NCBI RefSeq assembly: GCF_016863635.1 | Contig: NZ_BOPG01000082.1 | Coordinates: forward strand, 1-64,000 | Origin: Virgisporangium aurantiacum | GTDB taxonomy: Bacteria > Actinomycetota > Actinomycetes > Mycobacteriales > Micromonosporaceae | Length of the DNA: 64,000 nt | Direction of reading: 5' to 3' | The notes under the pieces: generated by a model | What the model saw: the letters and a program-made list of their open reading frames with translations, nothing else | Told to the model about the DNA's origin: nothing | Database searches by the model: none | Translations under genes and position numbers: made by a program | Shown: positions 39,581 through 48,822 of the stretch, piece by piece | Numbering within the stretch: the first letter of the stretch is position 1 | Layout: each line of letters begins with the position of its first letter

Positions 39581-41431
39581 GTGAGTAACCAGGAGACGCT
39601 CGAATTTCAGGCTGAGGCGCGCCAGCTGCTGCAGTTGATGGTCCACTCGATCTATTCGAACAAGGACATCTTTCTGCGTGAGCTGATCTCCAACGCCTCC
39701 GACGCGCTCGACAAGCTACGGCTGGAGTCGATGCGCGACAAGGATCTCGACGTGGACACGTCGGATCTGCACATCACGATCGACGTCGACACCGAGGCAC
39801 GCACGCTGACGGTGCGCGACAACGGCATCGGCATGACGCGTGACGACGTGGTCGAGCTGATCGGCACGATCGCGAAGTCGGGCACCGCCGAACTGCTGCG
39901 CAAGCTGAAGGAGTCGAAGGAGACCACGCAGGACTTCATCGGGCAGTTCGGCGTCGGCTTCTACTCGACCTTCATGGTGGCCACGAAGGTGGAACTGGTC
40001 ACGCGGCGGGCCGGCGAGGCCGAGGGCACCCGGTGGGCGTCCGAAGGCGAGGGCACGTACGTCATCGAGACGATCGAGGACGCGCCGCAGGGCACCGCGG
40101 TGACCGTCCACCTGAAGCCGGAGGACAAGGACGACCACCTCTTCGACTACACCGCGGATTGGAAGATCCGCGAGATCGTCAAGAAGTACTCCGACTTCAT
40201 CGCGCACCCCATCCGCCTGTCCGGTGCCGACGAGCCGTTGAACTCGATGAAGGCGTTGTGGGCGCGGCCCCGCAGCGAGGTCGAGCCGGCCGAGTACAAC
40301 GAGTTCTACAAGCACATCAGCCACGACTGGACCGATCCGCTCGAAACCATCCACATGAAGGGTGAGGGTGTCTTCGAGTACGAGGCGCTGCTGTTCATTC
40401 CGGCGCGGGCGCCGTTCGACCTGCACATGCGCGACGGCAAGCGCGGCGTGCAGCTGTACGTGAAGCGCGTCTTCATCATGGACGACTGCGAAGCGCTAAT
40501 GCCGAGCTACCTGCGCTTCATCAAGGGTGTCGTCGACGCGCACGACCTGTCGCTGAACATCTCCCGCGAGATCCTGCAGCACGACCGCCAGATCCAGGTG
40601 GTGCGCCGGCGCCTGGTGAAGAAGGTGCTGTCGACCATCAAGGACCTGCAGGCGAACGACGCCGAGAAGTACAAGACGGTCTGGACGGAGTTCGGCCGGG
40701 CCATCAAGGAGGGCTTCCTCGAAGACTCCGAGAACCAGGACGCTCTGTTGGGCGTCCTCTCGGTGGCCTCGACGAACGACCCCGCCGAGCTCACGACGCT
40801 CGCCCAGTACGTCGAGCGGATGAAGGACGGCCAGAAGGACATCTACTACGTCACCGGCGAGTCCCGCTCGATGATCGAGAACTCGCCGCACCTGGAAGCG
40901 TTCAGGGCCAAGGGCTACGAGGTGCTGATCCTCACCGACCCGGTCGACGAGGTGTGGGTCGAGCGGGTCACCGAGTTCGACGGCAAGCCGTTGCAGTCCA
41001 TCGCGAAGGGCCAGGTCGACCTCGGCTCGCCCGAGGAGGCCGAGTCGGCGAAGGAGGAGTTCGCCGACTTCCTGCCCTGGATCACCGCTGCGCTGGCCGA
41101 CGAGGTCAAGGAGGTGCGGCTGTCGTCGCGGCTGACCACGTCGCCGGCGTGCGTCGTGGGCGACGAGCACGACATGACCCCGACGCTGGAGAAGATGTAC
41201 CGGGCGATGGGCCAGGAGGTGCCGCACACCAAGCGGATCCTGGAGCTCAACCCGGGTCACCCGCTGGTCAAGGGACTGCGGGAGGCGCACGCCGCCAACG
41301 CGGAGAACCCGGCGCTCACGGAGACCGCGGAGTTGCTGCACGGCATGGCGCTGCTGGCCGAGGGCGGTGACCTGAAGGACCCGGCGAAGTTCACCCGCCT
41401 GCTCGCCGACCGCCTCACCGCAGCACTGTAA
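39581..41431 (+). CDS. htpG: Molecular chaperone HtpG (bacterial Hsp90)
   Basis: About 616 aa from GTG 39581 (VSNQETLEFQAEARQLLQLM). The GHKL ATPase domain contains NKDIFLRELISNASDALDKL, then TVRDNGIGMTRDDVVELI, GTIAKSGTAELL and FIGQFGVGFYSTFMVATKVE, which are the nucleotide-binding N, DxGxG and GxxGxG motifs. The middle domain includes LYVKRVFIMDDCEALMPSYL and LSLNISREILQHDRQIQVVR, with the catalytic Arg. The C-terminal dimerisation domain is present and the length is normal. It folds or protects client proteins in the cytoplasm. It is followed by a GC-rich palindromic element. Confidence 0.95.
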   Translation: MSNQETLEFQAEARQLLQLMVHSIYSNKDIFLRELISNASDALDKLRLESMRDKDLDVDTSDLHITIDVDTEARTLTVRDNGIGMTRDDVVELIGTIAKSGTAELLRKLKESKETTQDFIGQFGVGFYSTFMVATKVELVTRRAGEAEGTRWASEGEGTYVIETIEDAPQGTAVTVHLKPEDKDDHLFDYTADWKIREIVKKYSDFIAHPIRLSGADEPLNSMKALWARPRSEVEPAEYNEFYKHISHDWTDPLETIHMKGEGVFEYEALLFIPARAPFDLHMRDGKRGVQLYVKRVFIMDDCEALMPSYLRFIKGVVDAHDLSLNISREILQHDRQIQVVRRRLVKKVLSTIKDLQANDAEKYKTVWTEFGRAIKEGFLEDSENQDALLGVLSVASTNDPAELTTLAQYVERMKDGQKDIYYVTGESRSMIENSPHLEAFRAKGYEVLILTDPVDEVWVERVTEFDGKPLQSIAKGQVDLGSPEEAESAKEEFADFLPWITAALADEVKEVRLSSRLTTSPACVVGDEHDMTPTLEKMYRAMGQEVPHTKRILELNPGHPLVKGLREAHAANAENPALTETAELLHGMALLAEGGDLKDPAKFTRLLADRLTAAL

Positions 41432-41441
41432 ATTTTTGATC

Positions 41442-41554
41442 GGCCCCGGGGCCGGCGTCGCCTGGACTGAGGAGCGTAGGGAGCGCAGCGACCGGAGCGA
41501 CGAGGGAAGGCGGCGCCTCAGAGGCCCCGGGGCCCGCGCGAGCGGAGCGAGCGC
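41442..41554. repeat. GC-rich palindromic intergenic element; contains dispersed-repeat copy 2
   Basis: GGCCCCGGGGCC occurs at 41442-41453 and again at 41523-41534, bracketing a purine-rich block (GAGGAGCGTAGGGAGCGCAG and on). The right end 41523-41554 is the inverted copy of 12896-12926 with one extra G. A run of T at 41433-41437 just before the first palindrome suggests that it also ends htpG transcripts. Confidence 0.6.
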
Positions 41555-41564
41555 CAAAGGAAGA

Positions 41565-41587
41565 GCCGGCCGTGTGGTGCGGCCGGC
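41565..41587. terminator. GCCGGCC/GGCCGGC hairpin
   Basis: GCCGGCC (41565-41571) and GGCCGGC (41581-41587) form a 7-bp stem with a 9-nt loop. It stands about 75 nt upstream of the five-gene MoxR-VWA operon and may insulate that operon from htpG. Confidence 0.45.
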
Positions 41588-41661
41588 CGATCATGTGGTG
41601 CCGGGTTCAGAAGTGTCGCACCCATGCGATAGAAATCTTGCGACTCGCCTTTGGAGGTCGC

Positions 41662-42144
41662 ATGGATCCATGGGAACAACTCAGCTCGGTGCCTGTCGTT
41701 CCGCCTGTCCAGCCACGGAAGTTGGCGAAGGCTCCGTTCGTCGAGCTTGCCGACGGTCGCCTGCAGGGCGTGGTGTCGAGCGGGTCAGACATCGAGCGCG
41801 TCTACGTCTCGTCGTTCGCGGCGAAGACGCACGTCTACAGCTGCAGCACCAACAACAACCGGCCGTGCGGCGGCCTGCGCGGCTCGCCGTGCAAGCACCT
41901 GCAGACGTTGCTCGATGAGGCAGTGTTGCAGTACGGGTCCGAGCGCGTCATCCGCTACCTGAACATCGACGCCGAGCCGGGCGCCAGTACCTGGGAGCTC
42001 ATCCGCGCCATGAAGGGGCACCAGGAGTCGGCTCTGGCTGCCACGGTGTTCAGCCGCTTCCTGCACCACCTCGCGTACCTGGAGGTGCCGGGCAGCGTCG
42101 ATCCGTTGCCGGAGTTGCAGTGGTTCCCGGCGGGGGTGCAGTAA
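41662..42144 (+). CDS. SWIM-like zinc-binding protein, first gene of MoxR-VWA operon
   Basis: A 160-aa protein from ATG 41662, with GGAGGT 3 nt upstream. The centre has VYSCSTNNNRPCGGLRGSPC followed by KHLQTLLDEAV. The PCKH end and the helix after it fit a SWIM zinc finger (C-x-C-xn-C-x-H), although the first cysteines are spaced differently. SWIM domains bind DNA or proteins, and SWIM proteins are common in yehLMPQ-like MoxR-VWA loci. The C-terminal third is helical (STWELIRAMKGHQESALAAT). Its TAA overlaps the next start (TAATG). Confidence 0.7.
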   Translation: MDPWEQLSSVPVVPPVQPRKLAKAPFVELADGRLQGVVSSGSDIERVYVSSFAAKTHVYSCSTNNNRPCGGLRGSPCKHLQTLLDEAVLQYGSERVIRYLNIDAEPGASTWELIRAMKGHQESALAATVFSRFLHHLAYLEVPGSVDPLPELQWFPAGVQ

Positions 42145-43547
42145 TGCGTGGAACGGAACTGGCCGCGATCTGCGGGTTCGACGACGCGGGCGTCACGGCC
42201 GCGTTGGATCTGGTCACCGGGTTCGACGAGGCGTTGGTTTCCGGCCTCGCCCGGCTCGGTGAGGACCGGGTGGCCGGGCTCACCGCGCTGGCGGGTGCGG
42301 TCGCGGTCACGCCGCTCGGTGAACGGGTGGCCGAGGCCGTCGACAAGGTGACCGCCGGGTCGATCGCCGACGAGCACCTGGTCGCGTTGGCGGCGGCCCG
42401 TACGGCGTTGCTCGGTTCGGTGCACGACGCGCTGGTCGCCGGCGTCGACACGGCCCTGGGTCGCGAGCGCGCACCGTATGAGGCCGCTCCCGCCGACAAA
42501 GCCGAGGAAGACCTGAACCTGTTGGCCGGCAGCCGGTCGTGGCTGCGGGAGCTGGCGATCGCGGGGTGGCGCGGCGTCGACCACGACCTGGTGTCGGCGG
42601 TCGGGCAGACCGTGCAGGCGTTGCTGGCGCTGCCCGCGAAGGAGAAGCCGTCGCGGCGGCGGCTCGGCGTCCTGCTCGACGGTCTCGCGGCCGAACTGCG
42701 CGCGGCGAGCCCGATCGCCACGATGGAGAAGCTGCCGAAGCGGCGCTGGGCCGACCTGTGGTGCCGGGCGTTGCTGCTGTCGCAGCCCGGCCAGGAGCGT
42801 CCCGAGCCCACGCCGGTTTCCGGCCGGTTGCTGGTGCTCGGTGCCGACATCCACGAGCACGCCACCGCGGTCCAGGTCCAGGTGCACGGGGTGCTGGAGG
42901 GCGGCGACGGGCCGCGGTTGGTGCGCGCGAGCGTCTCGGCGGCGAAGGTCGACACCATCGTCGGTCGGGCGGTGTGGAAGCTGCTCACCCAGCACACGAT
43001 GCTCACCCAGGCGCTCGCCAAGCGCGTCTCGTTGACGCTCACCGACATGCCGCTGCTGCCCAGCGGTGACCTCATCTGGCACGACGACAAGGCCCGTCCG
43101 GCCGAGCCGGCCGATCCGTTCACCACGGCCAAGACGATGCTGTCCACCGCGGTCGCTTCGGCGACGCCGCCGCTGCAACGGCATCCGGCCGGCATCGCCG
43201 AGCCCGTTCTGATCGAGTTCTACACCGTCGAGGGCGACCTGCTGCACCGCGACGGCGGCCCACCCGAGGGGGTTGCGCTGGCGCTCGGCCGGCTGCCCGC
43301 GTCCGGGCCGGTCACCGCCGACCTCGCGCGCAAGTCGTCGGCCTGCATCGGGTTGCTGCGTTGGGACGGCGGCCGGTGGTCCGTGCAGCCGCTGGCGGTG
43401 CGCGTCGAAACGAAGAAGGGCGAGGTCGAGTACCACAACGGCGACTGGGCGCTCGGTCACCCCGACCCGAAGGTGGTCAAGGCCGACGCCAAAGACGACG
43501 CCGTGGGCACGCTGCGCGAACGCGCCGGACGGTTGCTGCGCAAATGA
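42144..43547 (+). CDS. Uncharacterised protein of MoxR-VWA operon
   Basis: A 467-aa protein of unknown family. It is soluble and mostly helical in the first half (GFDDAGVTAALDLVTGFDEA, LRELAIAGWRGVDHDLVSAV), with LPKRRWADLWCRALLLSQPG near 200. A beta-rich part follows (VSGRLLVLGADIHEHATAVQ, VRASVSAAKVDTIVGRAVWK), and the C terminus has SACIGLLRWDGGRWSVQPLA and VEYHNGDWALG. No catalytic motif stands out. Its start overlaps the SWIM-like gene (TAATG) and its end overlaps the VWA gene (ATGA), so it is an integral, co-translated part of the operon. It may be a structural partner or adaptor. Confidence 0.75.
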   Translation: MRGTELAAICGFDDAGVTAALDLVTGFDEALVSGLARLGEDRVAGLTALAGAVAVTPLGERVAEAVDKVTAGSIADEHLVALAAARTALLGSVHDALVAGVDTALGRERAPYEAAPADKAEEDLNLLAGSRSWLRELAIAGWRGVDHDLVSAVGQTVQALLALPAKEKPSRRRLGVLLDGLAAELRAASPIATMEKLPKRRWADLWCRALLLSQPGQERPEPTPVSGRLLVLGADIHEHATAVQVQVHGVLEGGDGPRLVRASVSAAKVDTIVGRAVWKLLTQHTMLTQALAKRVSLTLTDMPLLPSGDLIWHDDKARPAEPADPFTTAKTMLSTAVASATPPLQRHPAGIAEPVLIEFYTVEGDLLHRDGGPPEGVALALGRLPASGPVTADLARKSSACIGLLRWDGGRWSVQPLAVRVETKKGEVEYHNGDWALGHPDPKVVKADAKDDAVGTLRERAGRLLRK

Positions 43548-44863
43548 GCGAACACTCCAACAGGCGACAGGTGCTGTACTGGCGGCTGATCGCCCGGCTG
43601 TTCGACCCCGAGGAGCAGCCCGGGCTGGAGGCGGCGAGCGTCGCGATCGTCGACGACATCGAGCTTCCACAGGCGCTGCTCGACCCCACGGTGTCGGTCG
43701 ACACGATCGTGCAGCGGTTCCCCGACCTGGCCGACGACTTCCGCGGCCTGCTGGCGGAGCACAAAGACGAGTCCACAGAGGACGATGACGTACCCGGCAA
43801 CGACGAGGTGCGCCGGGCGGCGCTCGTCTCGAAGCTGCTGCTGAACGTCTTCAACACCGGGCAGGGCAACGTCAGCGCCGGGCAGTTGACCCGCTGGCAG
43901 CAGGACGCCGGCTGGTTCGAGCAGGCGCTCGGGTTCGAGCCGGGGCACCTGCGCACCGGTCCGGGCAAGAACGAGGGCCTCGGCCAGGTGCTCGGCGGCA
44001 TCGAGGGCGACCTCATCAAACGCATGCGGCTGCGCGAGGTGCTGGGCGACAACAAGCTCGCCGCCCAGTTGACGCCGAGCATGTCGCTCATCGAGCAGCT
44101 GCTGCGCGACAAGCACAACCTGTCCGGGCTGGCGCTGAAGAACGCCAAGGCGCTCATCCGCCGGTTCGTCGACGAGGTGGCGCAGGTGCTGCGCACCCAG
44201 GTGCAGCAGAGCAGCGTCGGCACCATCGACCGGTCGATCCCGCCGAAGCGGGTGTTCCGCAACCTCGACATCGAGCGCACGATCTGGAAGAACCTCACCA
44301 ACTGGAACGCCGCCGACGAGCGTCTCTACGTCGACAAGCTGTTCTACAAGCAGACGGCGAAGCGCACCACGCCGGCGCGGATGATCGTGGTGGTCGACCA
44401 GAGCGGCTCGATGGTCGACGCGATGGTGAACTGCACGATCCTGGCGTCCATCTTCACCGGGCTGCCGAAGGTCGACGTGCACCTGATCGCCTACGACACC
44501 CGGGCGCTCGACCTCACCCCGTGGGTGCACGACCCGTTCGAGGTGCTGCTACGCACGCAACTCGGCGGCGGCACCGACGGGAACGTCGCGATGGCGCTCG
44601 CCCAGCCGAAGGTCGCCGACCCGCGCAACACCGTGCTGGTCTGGATCTCCGACTTCTACGAATGGCGTCCCGAGCCGCTGTTCGCCAGCATGGAGGCGCT
44701 GCACCGCTCGGGTGTGAAGGTGATACCGGTCGGGTCGGTGAGCAGCGGCGGCCAGGCGAGCGTCTACCCGTGGTTCCGCCAGAAGTTCAAAGACATGGGG
44801 ACTCCCGTGCTCTCCGGTCACATCAAGAAGCTCGTCCACGAACTCAAGAACTTCCTCGCTTAG
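43544..44863 (+). CDS. VWA-domain (CoxE/YehP-type) protein
   Basis: A 439-aa protein from ATG 43544. The N-terminal 270 residues are helical (RQVLYWRLIARLFDPEEQPG, LIKRMRLREVLGDNKLAAQL). The C-terminal VWA domain has an intact MIDAS: DQSGSMVDA near 285, Thr in GGGTDGNVAMAL near 345, and Asp in VWISDFYEWRPEP near 368. VWA proteins paired with MoxR ATPases are thought to present a metal-dependent protein surface for remodelling. The operon neighbours are YehM-like and MoxR. Translation is coupled to the gene upstream. Confidence 0.9.
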   Translation: MSEHSNRRQVLYWRLIARLFDPEEQPGLEAASVAIVDDIELPQALLDPTVSVDTIVQRFPDLADDFRGLLAEHKDESTEDDDVPGNDEVRRAALVSKLLLNVFNTGQGNVSAGQLTRWQQDAGWFEQALGFEPGHLRTGPGKNEGLGQVLGGIEGDLIKRMRLREVLGDNKLAAQLTPSMSLIEQLLRDKHNLSGLALKNAKALIRRFVDEVAQVLRTQVQQSSVGTIDRSIPPKRVFRNLDIERTIWKNLTNWNAADERLYVDKLFYKQTAKRTTPARMIVVVDQSGSMVDAMVNCTILASIFTGLPKVDVHLIAYDTRALDLTPWVHDPFEVLLRTQLGGGTDGNVAMALAQPKVADPRNTVLVWISDFYEWRPEPLFASMEALHRSGVKVIPVGSVSSGGQASVYPWFRQKFKDMGTPVLSGHIKKLVHELKNFLA

Positions 44864-44876
44864 GAGAACGGCGAAC

Positions 44877-45989
44877 ATGACTGAGATGCTGCGTGCCCCG
44901 GCCGAGGTGAAGTACGCGGAAGAGCTCGACTGGCTGGAGTCCGTCGACGACTCGCCGAAGCCGTTCTCGTGGCGGCTGAGCCCGAAGATGGTGCGCCTGT
45001 TCATCCTCGGCTCCGAGCGGGCCGACGGCCTCGACCGCGAGATCGGCCAGAAGTGGTACGGCGACCGCAGTTTCGTCGAGCGCAGCATCGTGACGCTCGC
45101 GTCCGACCGCGGTCTGCTGCTGATCGGCGACCCGGGCACCGGCAAGAGCTGGCTGGCCGAACTGCTCGCCGCCGCGATCTGCCGCAACTCCACGCTCGTG
45201 GTGCAGGGCACCGCCGGCACCACCGAAGACCACATCAAGTACTCGTGGAACGTCTCGATGGTGATCGCGCGCGGGCAGAGTCGCGAGTCGATGATCCCGT
45301 CACCGATCATGACCGCGATGGAGAAGGGCGTCATCGGCCGGTTCGAGGAGCTCACCCGCTCCACCAGCGACGTCCAGGACGCGCTGATCTCGATCCTGTC
45401 GGAGAAGTACGTCTCGATCCCGGAACTCGACGACGACAACATCGTCTACGCGCAGCCCGGCTTCTCCATCATCGCCACCGCGAACAGCCGCGACCGCGGT
45501 GTCAACGATCTCTCCTCGGCGCTGAAGCGGCGGTTCAACTTCGTGCGCATCCCGGTGGTCACCAACAAGAAGGCCGAGGCGGAGATCGTCCGGTTCCGCA
45601 CCGTCGAACTGCTGCGCCGGCACCAGATCGAGCTCGAGGTGCCGCCGACGCTGCTCGACATCCTGTTGCAGAGCTTCGCCGACCTGCGGGCCGCCGCCGA
45701 CGCCGCCACCAGCGACGACGAGAAGTTGGAGTCGGCGCTGTCGACCGCCGAGCAGATCGGTGTGCTGGAAGACGCGATCCTGCACAGCCAGTTCTTCGGC
45801 GACCGCACGCTGCGTGCCGGCACGTTGGCGAGTTCGCTGGTCGGGTCGCTGGCCCGGCGCAGCCCGGAGGATCTCGCGATCCTCAACAAGTACTGGCACG
45901 GCGTGGTCGAGCCGCGCAGCAAGAACGACGGCGGCGAGTGGCCGGAGTTCCTCGACGGCGGCAAGCAGACGATCGACACACTTTCATGA
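44877..45989 (+). CDS. MoxR/YehL-type AAA+ ATPase
   Basis: A 370-aa ATPase from ATG 44877, with GGAG 9 nt upstream. Walker A is LLIGDPGTGKSWLAELLAAA near 80. The Walker B region is MEKGVIGRFEELTRSTSDVQ, with the acidic pair EE; the pore-proximal ISILSEKYVSIPELDDDN follows. Sensor 1 is SIIATANSRDRGVNDLSSAL and the arginine finger region LKRRFNFVRIPVVTNKKAEA. This is a MoxR clade ATPase as in yehL. It would use ATP to remodel or load a target with the VWA protein. It is 13 nt from the VWA gene and overlaps DUF5682 by 4 nt. Confidence 0.92.
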   Translation: MTEMLRAPAEVKYAEELDWLESVDDSPKPFSWRLSPKMVRLFILGSERADGLDREIGQKWYGDRSFVERSIVTLASDRGLLLIGDPGTGKSWLAELLAAAICRNSTLVVQGTAGTTEDHIKYSWNVSMVIARGQSRESMIPSPIMTAMEKGVIGRFEELTRSTSDVQDALISILSEKYVSIPELDDDNIVYAQPGFSIIATANSRDRGVNDLSSALKRRFNFVRIPVVTNKKAEAEIVRFRTVELLRRHQIELEVPPTLLDILLQSFADLRAAADAATSDDEKLESALSTAEQIGVLEDAILHSQFFGDRTLRAGTLASSLVGSLARRSPEDLAILNKYWHGVVEPRSKNDGGEWPEFLDGGKQTIDTLS

Positions 45990-48751
45990 CGTTCGACGCC
46001 CTCAGAACTCAGCTTCTCGACGCGGCGGCCGCGTTCAGCGGAAGTCCGGCCGCGCTCGACGGCATCCTCACCGGGATCGTCGACGACGTCGACCGGGCGC
46101 TGCGCGAGGAGCTGGAGATCTTCCCGGTGTGCCACCACTCGCCGGCCTCCGGGCTGGCGATGGTGCGGCGCCTCCGGGAGAAGCAGCCGAAGGTCATCTA
46201 CCTGGAGCTGTGCGAAGACCTGCGCCCGCTGCTCGACGAGCTGCGCAACTGCCGGCTGCCGGTCGCGGTGCAGGCGTTCGCGTCCGACCTCGACCAGTTC
46301 CCCAAGGACTGGGCGCCGTTGAGCGTGGTCGCTCCGATCACCGAGGCGTCGGCCGAGTACCAGGCGATCGCGTACGCACTCGACACGCCGGGCGTCGAAC
46401 TGGTGCTCGTCGACCGGTCGGTCGACCACGTCTTCCAGTGGGAGCCCCGTAAAGAGGAAAAGGCGGAAACACCGGAAGACGACGAGGAAGCCGCGCTGCA
46501 CGGTGACGCCGTCGGCATCGAGATCGGTGACCTGCGCCCGGGTTTCGCCGCGCTGGAGGAGCACCTGCTACGGCACGGCAAGGTGCGGCACTGGTCGGAG
46601 TGGTGGGACCAGTACGTCGAGCAACCGTTGGGCGGGGCCGACTACGCCACCTACCGGCAGGCGATGGTGCTCATCGGCAGCCTGTTCCGCCGGCTGGGCA
46701 CCGACCGTCCGCACAAGGTCCGCATCGACGAGGACCGGGAAAGATACATGTGGACGCGCATGCGCGAGCACCTGGCCACGTCGGGCGTCGACAAGGCCGA
46801 CTGCCTGTACGTGTGCGGCGCCTTCCACGCGGCGAGCCGCGTCGAGGAGTTTGGCACACGCGAAGACGTTCCACAGTGGAAGATCGAACCCCGCACGAAC
46901 ACCCGCTGGCTCTACGGGCTGATCCCGTCGAGCTACTCGGCGATCGAGGCGCAGTTCGGGTTGGCGTCCGGCTCGGTGTCGATCGCCGCCGCCTCGTACG
47001 CGAAGTCGGTGACGCGGGGTGGCCTCAAGCCGTTCCGCCTGGCCGGCCAGCAGGGCAAGACGAGCAAGGCCAAGGCGCTCCCGCCACCGGCGAAAGACAA
47101 GCCGGTGAAAGACGAGCTCACCGGGTTCCTGTCGGCACCCCCGGCACTCGACCAGCTCGACGAGGAGGAACTGCTCGGCTGGTGCGTCGAGATCGTGCGG
47201 CTGGCCCGGAAGAACGGCTACCTGTCCAGCACCGCCGACGCGATCGCCATCTTCGAGACGTCGATCCTGCTCGCCGGGATGCGCGGCCGGGCCCGGCCGA
47301 CCCCGTACGACTTCCAGGACGCGGCGATCACCTGCATCGAGAAGGACGCCGTCCCGGGACGGCGCGACGTGCGACGGCTGTGCGAGATCCTGCTCGGCGG
47401 CGACCGCGTCGGCCAGGTCGGCTACGACGCGCTGCCGCCGCTGGCCCGCGACGTCTACGACCGGCTCGCGCCGCTGCAACTGAACCTCCAGCAGCGCACG
47501 CTGCGCCGCGCCCTGCTCGACTTCAACGCCGAGCCGCACCTGCGTCCGGTATCCAACCTGTTGTGGATGCTGAAGTACCTGCTGCCCGACCACGCCGTAC
47601 GCCCGATCATGGGCTCGCGCGGGCTCGGTGAGCAGTCGATCCAGGAGAGCTGGGACCTCGACATCGCCCGCAACCAGCGGCAGATCATCGAGCTGGGCTA
47701 CGAGGGCGTCACGGTGGAGCAGGTGCTCGAACAGCGCCTGCGCCGCGAGGTCTGGAAACCGAAGGCCACGGCCGCCGTCGCGCTCAAGGCCGTCGAAGAC
47801 GCGACGGTGTTCCTCGGTGGCAGAAGATTCGTCGACGAGCTGGGCGCGCGGGCCGTCGACCTGCTCGCCGGCGAGCGGACCGTCGACGACGCACCCGAGG
47901 TGCTCAAGCGCATCCGTCGGCTGCTGGCGCACTACCGCGCCACCGAGCCCACGTTGCCGGCATGGTGCGAAGCGTTCGTCACCCGGGGCTATGCCCACTA
48001 CTGCACGCTGCTGCCGACGTCCTTTGTGGACGAAGACACCGGTGTGCGCCAGGTCGCCGCGATGCTCGGGTTCCTCTTCTCCATGGAGAGCCTGGCGCTG
48101 TCGCTCGGCTGCGACCGCTCGCAACTGGAACTGGCGGTGAAGCAGTCGCACCCCGAGTCGCCGGCAAAGGTGGCGCTGCTGTGGGCCGCCAACAACCAGT
48201 TGGGCCTGCTGCCGCTGTCCGAACTCCGCGAACGGTGCGACGCCCTGCTCGGCAACCCGCTGGTGGTGCCGTCGTTCCCGCAGTACCTGAGCGGTTTCGT
48301 GCAGGCACTGGAACCGGCGCCGGTGCTGAGCGGGTTCGTGGTCGAGCTGTTGTCCAAGGCGTTCGCCCGGCTGCCCGACCGCGTACTGCTGCCGTGGCTG
48401 CCGACGCTGATCACCACGTTCAAGCAGCAGGCCGGCGAGCTGGTGCCGGTGCTGATCCGCGAGGCGGCCCGTACGTTCCCGGCCACCCTGCCGGCCGTCG
48501 ACGCCTGGACCCCGCCCTGGGAAGCGGGGCCGGCCCCGAAGCCGGCCGTCGCGGCGCAACCCGCCGGCCCGGTGACGGATCTCCTCCGCGCCCACCCCGA
48601 GCCGCTGAACGCCCTGGCCGCCCTGCTCGGCTGCCCGACGGAGTGGCAGGACGACCCGCCGGCTCAGGGCGCCACCCCACCGGAGCTGATCACCCTGCTG
48701 ACGAACCACCCCGACACCGCAAGGGAGCTGGCCGACCTCCTACGCGCATAG
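45986..48751 (+). CDS. DUF5682 (YehM-like) protein
   Basis: A 921-aa protein from ATG 45986, which overlaps the ATPase stop. The N-terminal domain has IFPVCHHSPASGLAMVRRLR (an HH-S-P motif near 46) and VIYLELCEDLRPLLDELRNC, recalling the EreA/ChaN/TraB-like hydrolase fold, then ADCLYVCGAFHAASRVEEF with another His. The rest is a long alpha-helical array (ELLGWCVEIVRLARKNGYLS, PLQLNLQQRTLRRALLDFN, LRRLLAHYRATEPTLPAWCE). The C-terminal 120 residues are Pro/Ala-rich. DUF5682 is the standard partner of MoxR plus VWA plus SWIM genes. The HH motif may be catalytic but is untested. Confidence 0.85.
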   Translation: MTFDALRTQLLDAAAAFSGSPAALDGILTGIVDDVDRALREELEIFPVCHHSPASGLAMVRRLREKQPKVIYLELCEDLRPLLDELRNCRLPVAVQAFASDLDQFPKDWAPLSVVAPITEASAEYQAIAYALDTPGVELVLVDRSVDHVFQWEPRKEEKAETPEDDEEAALHGDAVGIEIGDLRPGFAALEEHLLRHGKVRHWSEWWDQYVEQPLGGADYATYRQAMVLIGSLFRRLGTDRPHKVRIDEDRERYMWTRMREHLATSGVDKADCLYVCGAFHAASRVEEFGTREDVPQWKIEPRTNTRWLYGLIPSSYSAIEAQFGLASGSVSIAAASYAKSVTRGGLKPFRLAGQQGKTSKAKALPPPAKDKPVKDELTGFLSAPPALDQLDEEELLGWCVEIVRLARKNGYLSSTADAIAIFETSILLAGMRGRARPTPYDFQDAAITCIEKDAVPGRRDVRRLCEILLGGDRVGQVGYDALPPLARDVYDRLAPLQLNLQQRTLRRALLDFNAEPHLRPVSNLLWMLKYLLPDHAVRPIMGSRGLGEQSIQESWDLDIARNQRQIIELGYEGVTVEQVLEQRLRREVWKPKATAAVALKAVEDATVFLGGRRFVDELGARAVDLLAGERTVDDAPEVLKRIRRLLAHYRATEPTLPAWCEAFVTRGYAHYCTLLPTSFVDEDTGVRQVAAMLGFLFSMESLALSLGCDRSQLELAVKQSHPESPAKVALLWAANNQLGLLPLSELRERCDALLGNPLVVPSFPQYLSGFVQALEPAPVLSGFVVELLSKAFARLPDRVLLPWLPTLITTFKQQAGELVPVLIREAARTFPATLPAVDAWTPPWEAGPAPKPAVAAQPAGPVTDLLRAHPEPLNALAALLGCPTEWQDDPPAQGATPPELITLLTNHPDTARELADLLRA

Positions 48752-48822
48752 GCGACTTGACCACGGCGGGCGCCGGGTGGTTTTGTGGAACAATCCGCCA
48801 ACCGAACAACCCGGAGCCCGCC

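Noticed and set aside
44969-45985. N-terminal extension of the DUF5682 frame across the MoxR gene
   Set aside because: Shadow of the ATPase in another frame; the ATGA junction at 45986 is the start.
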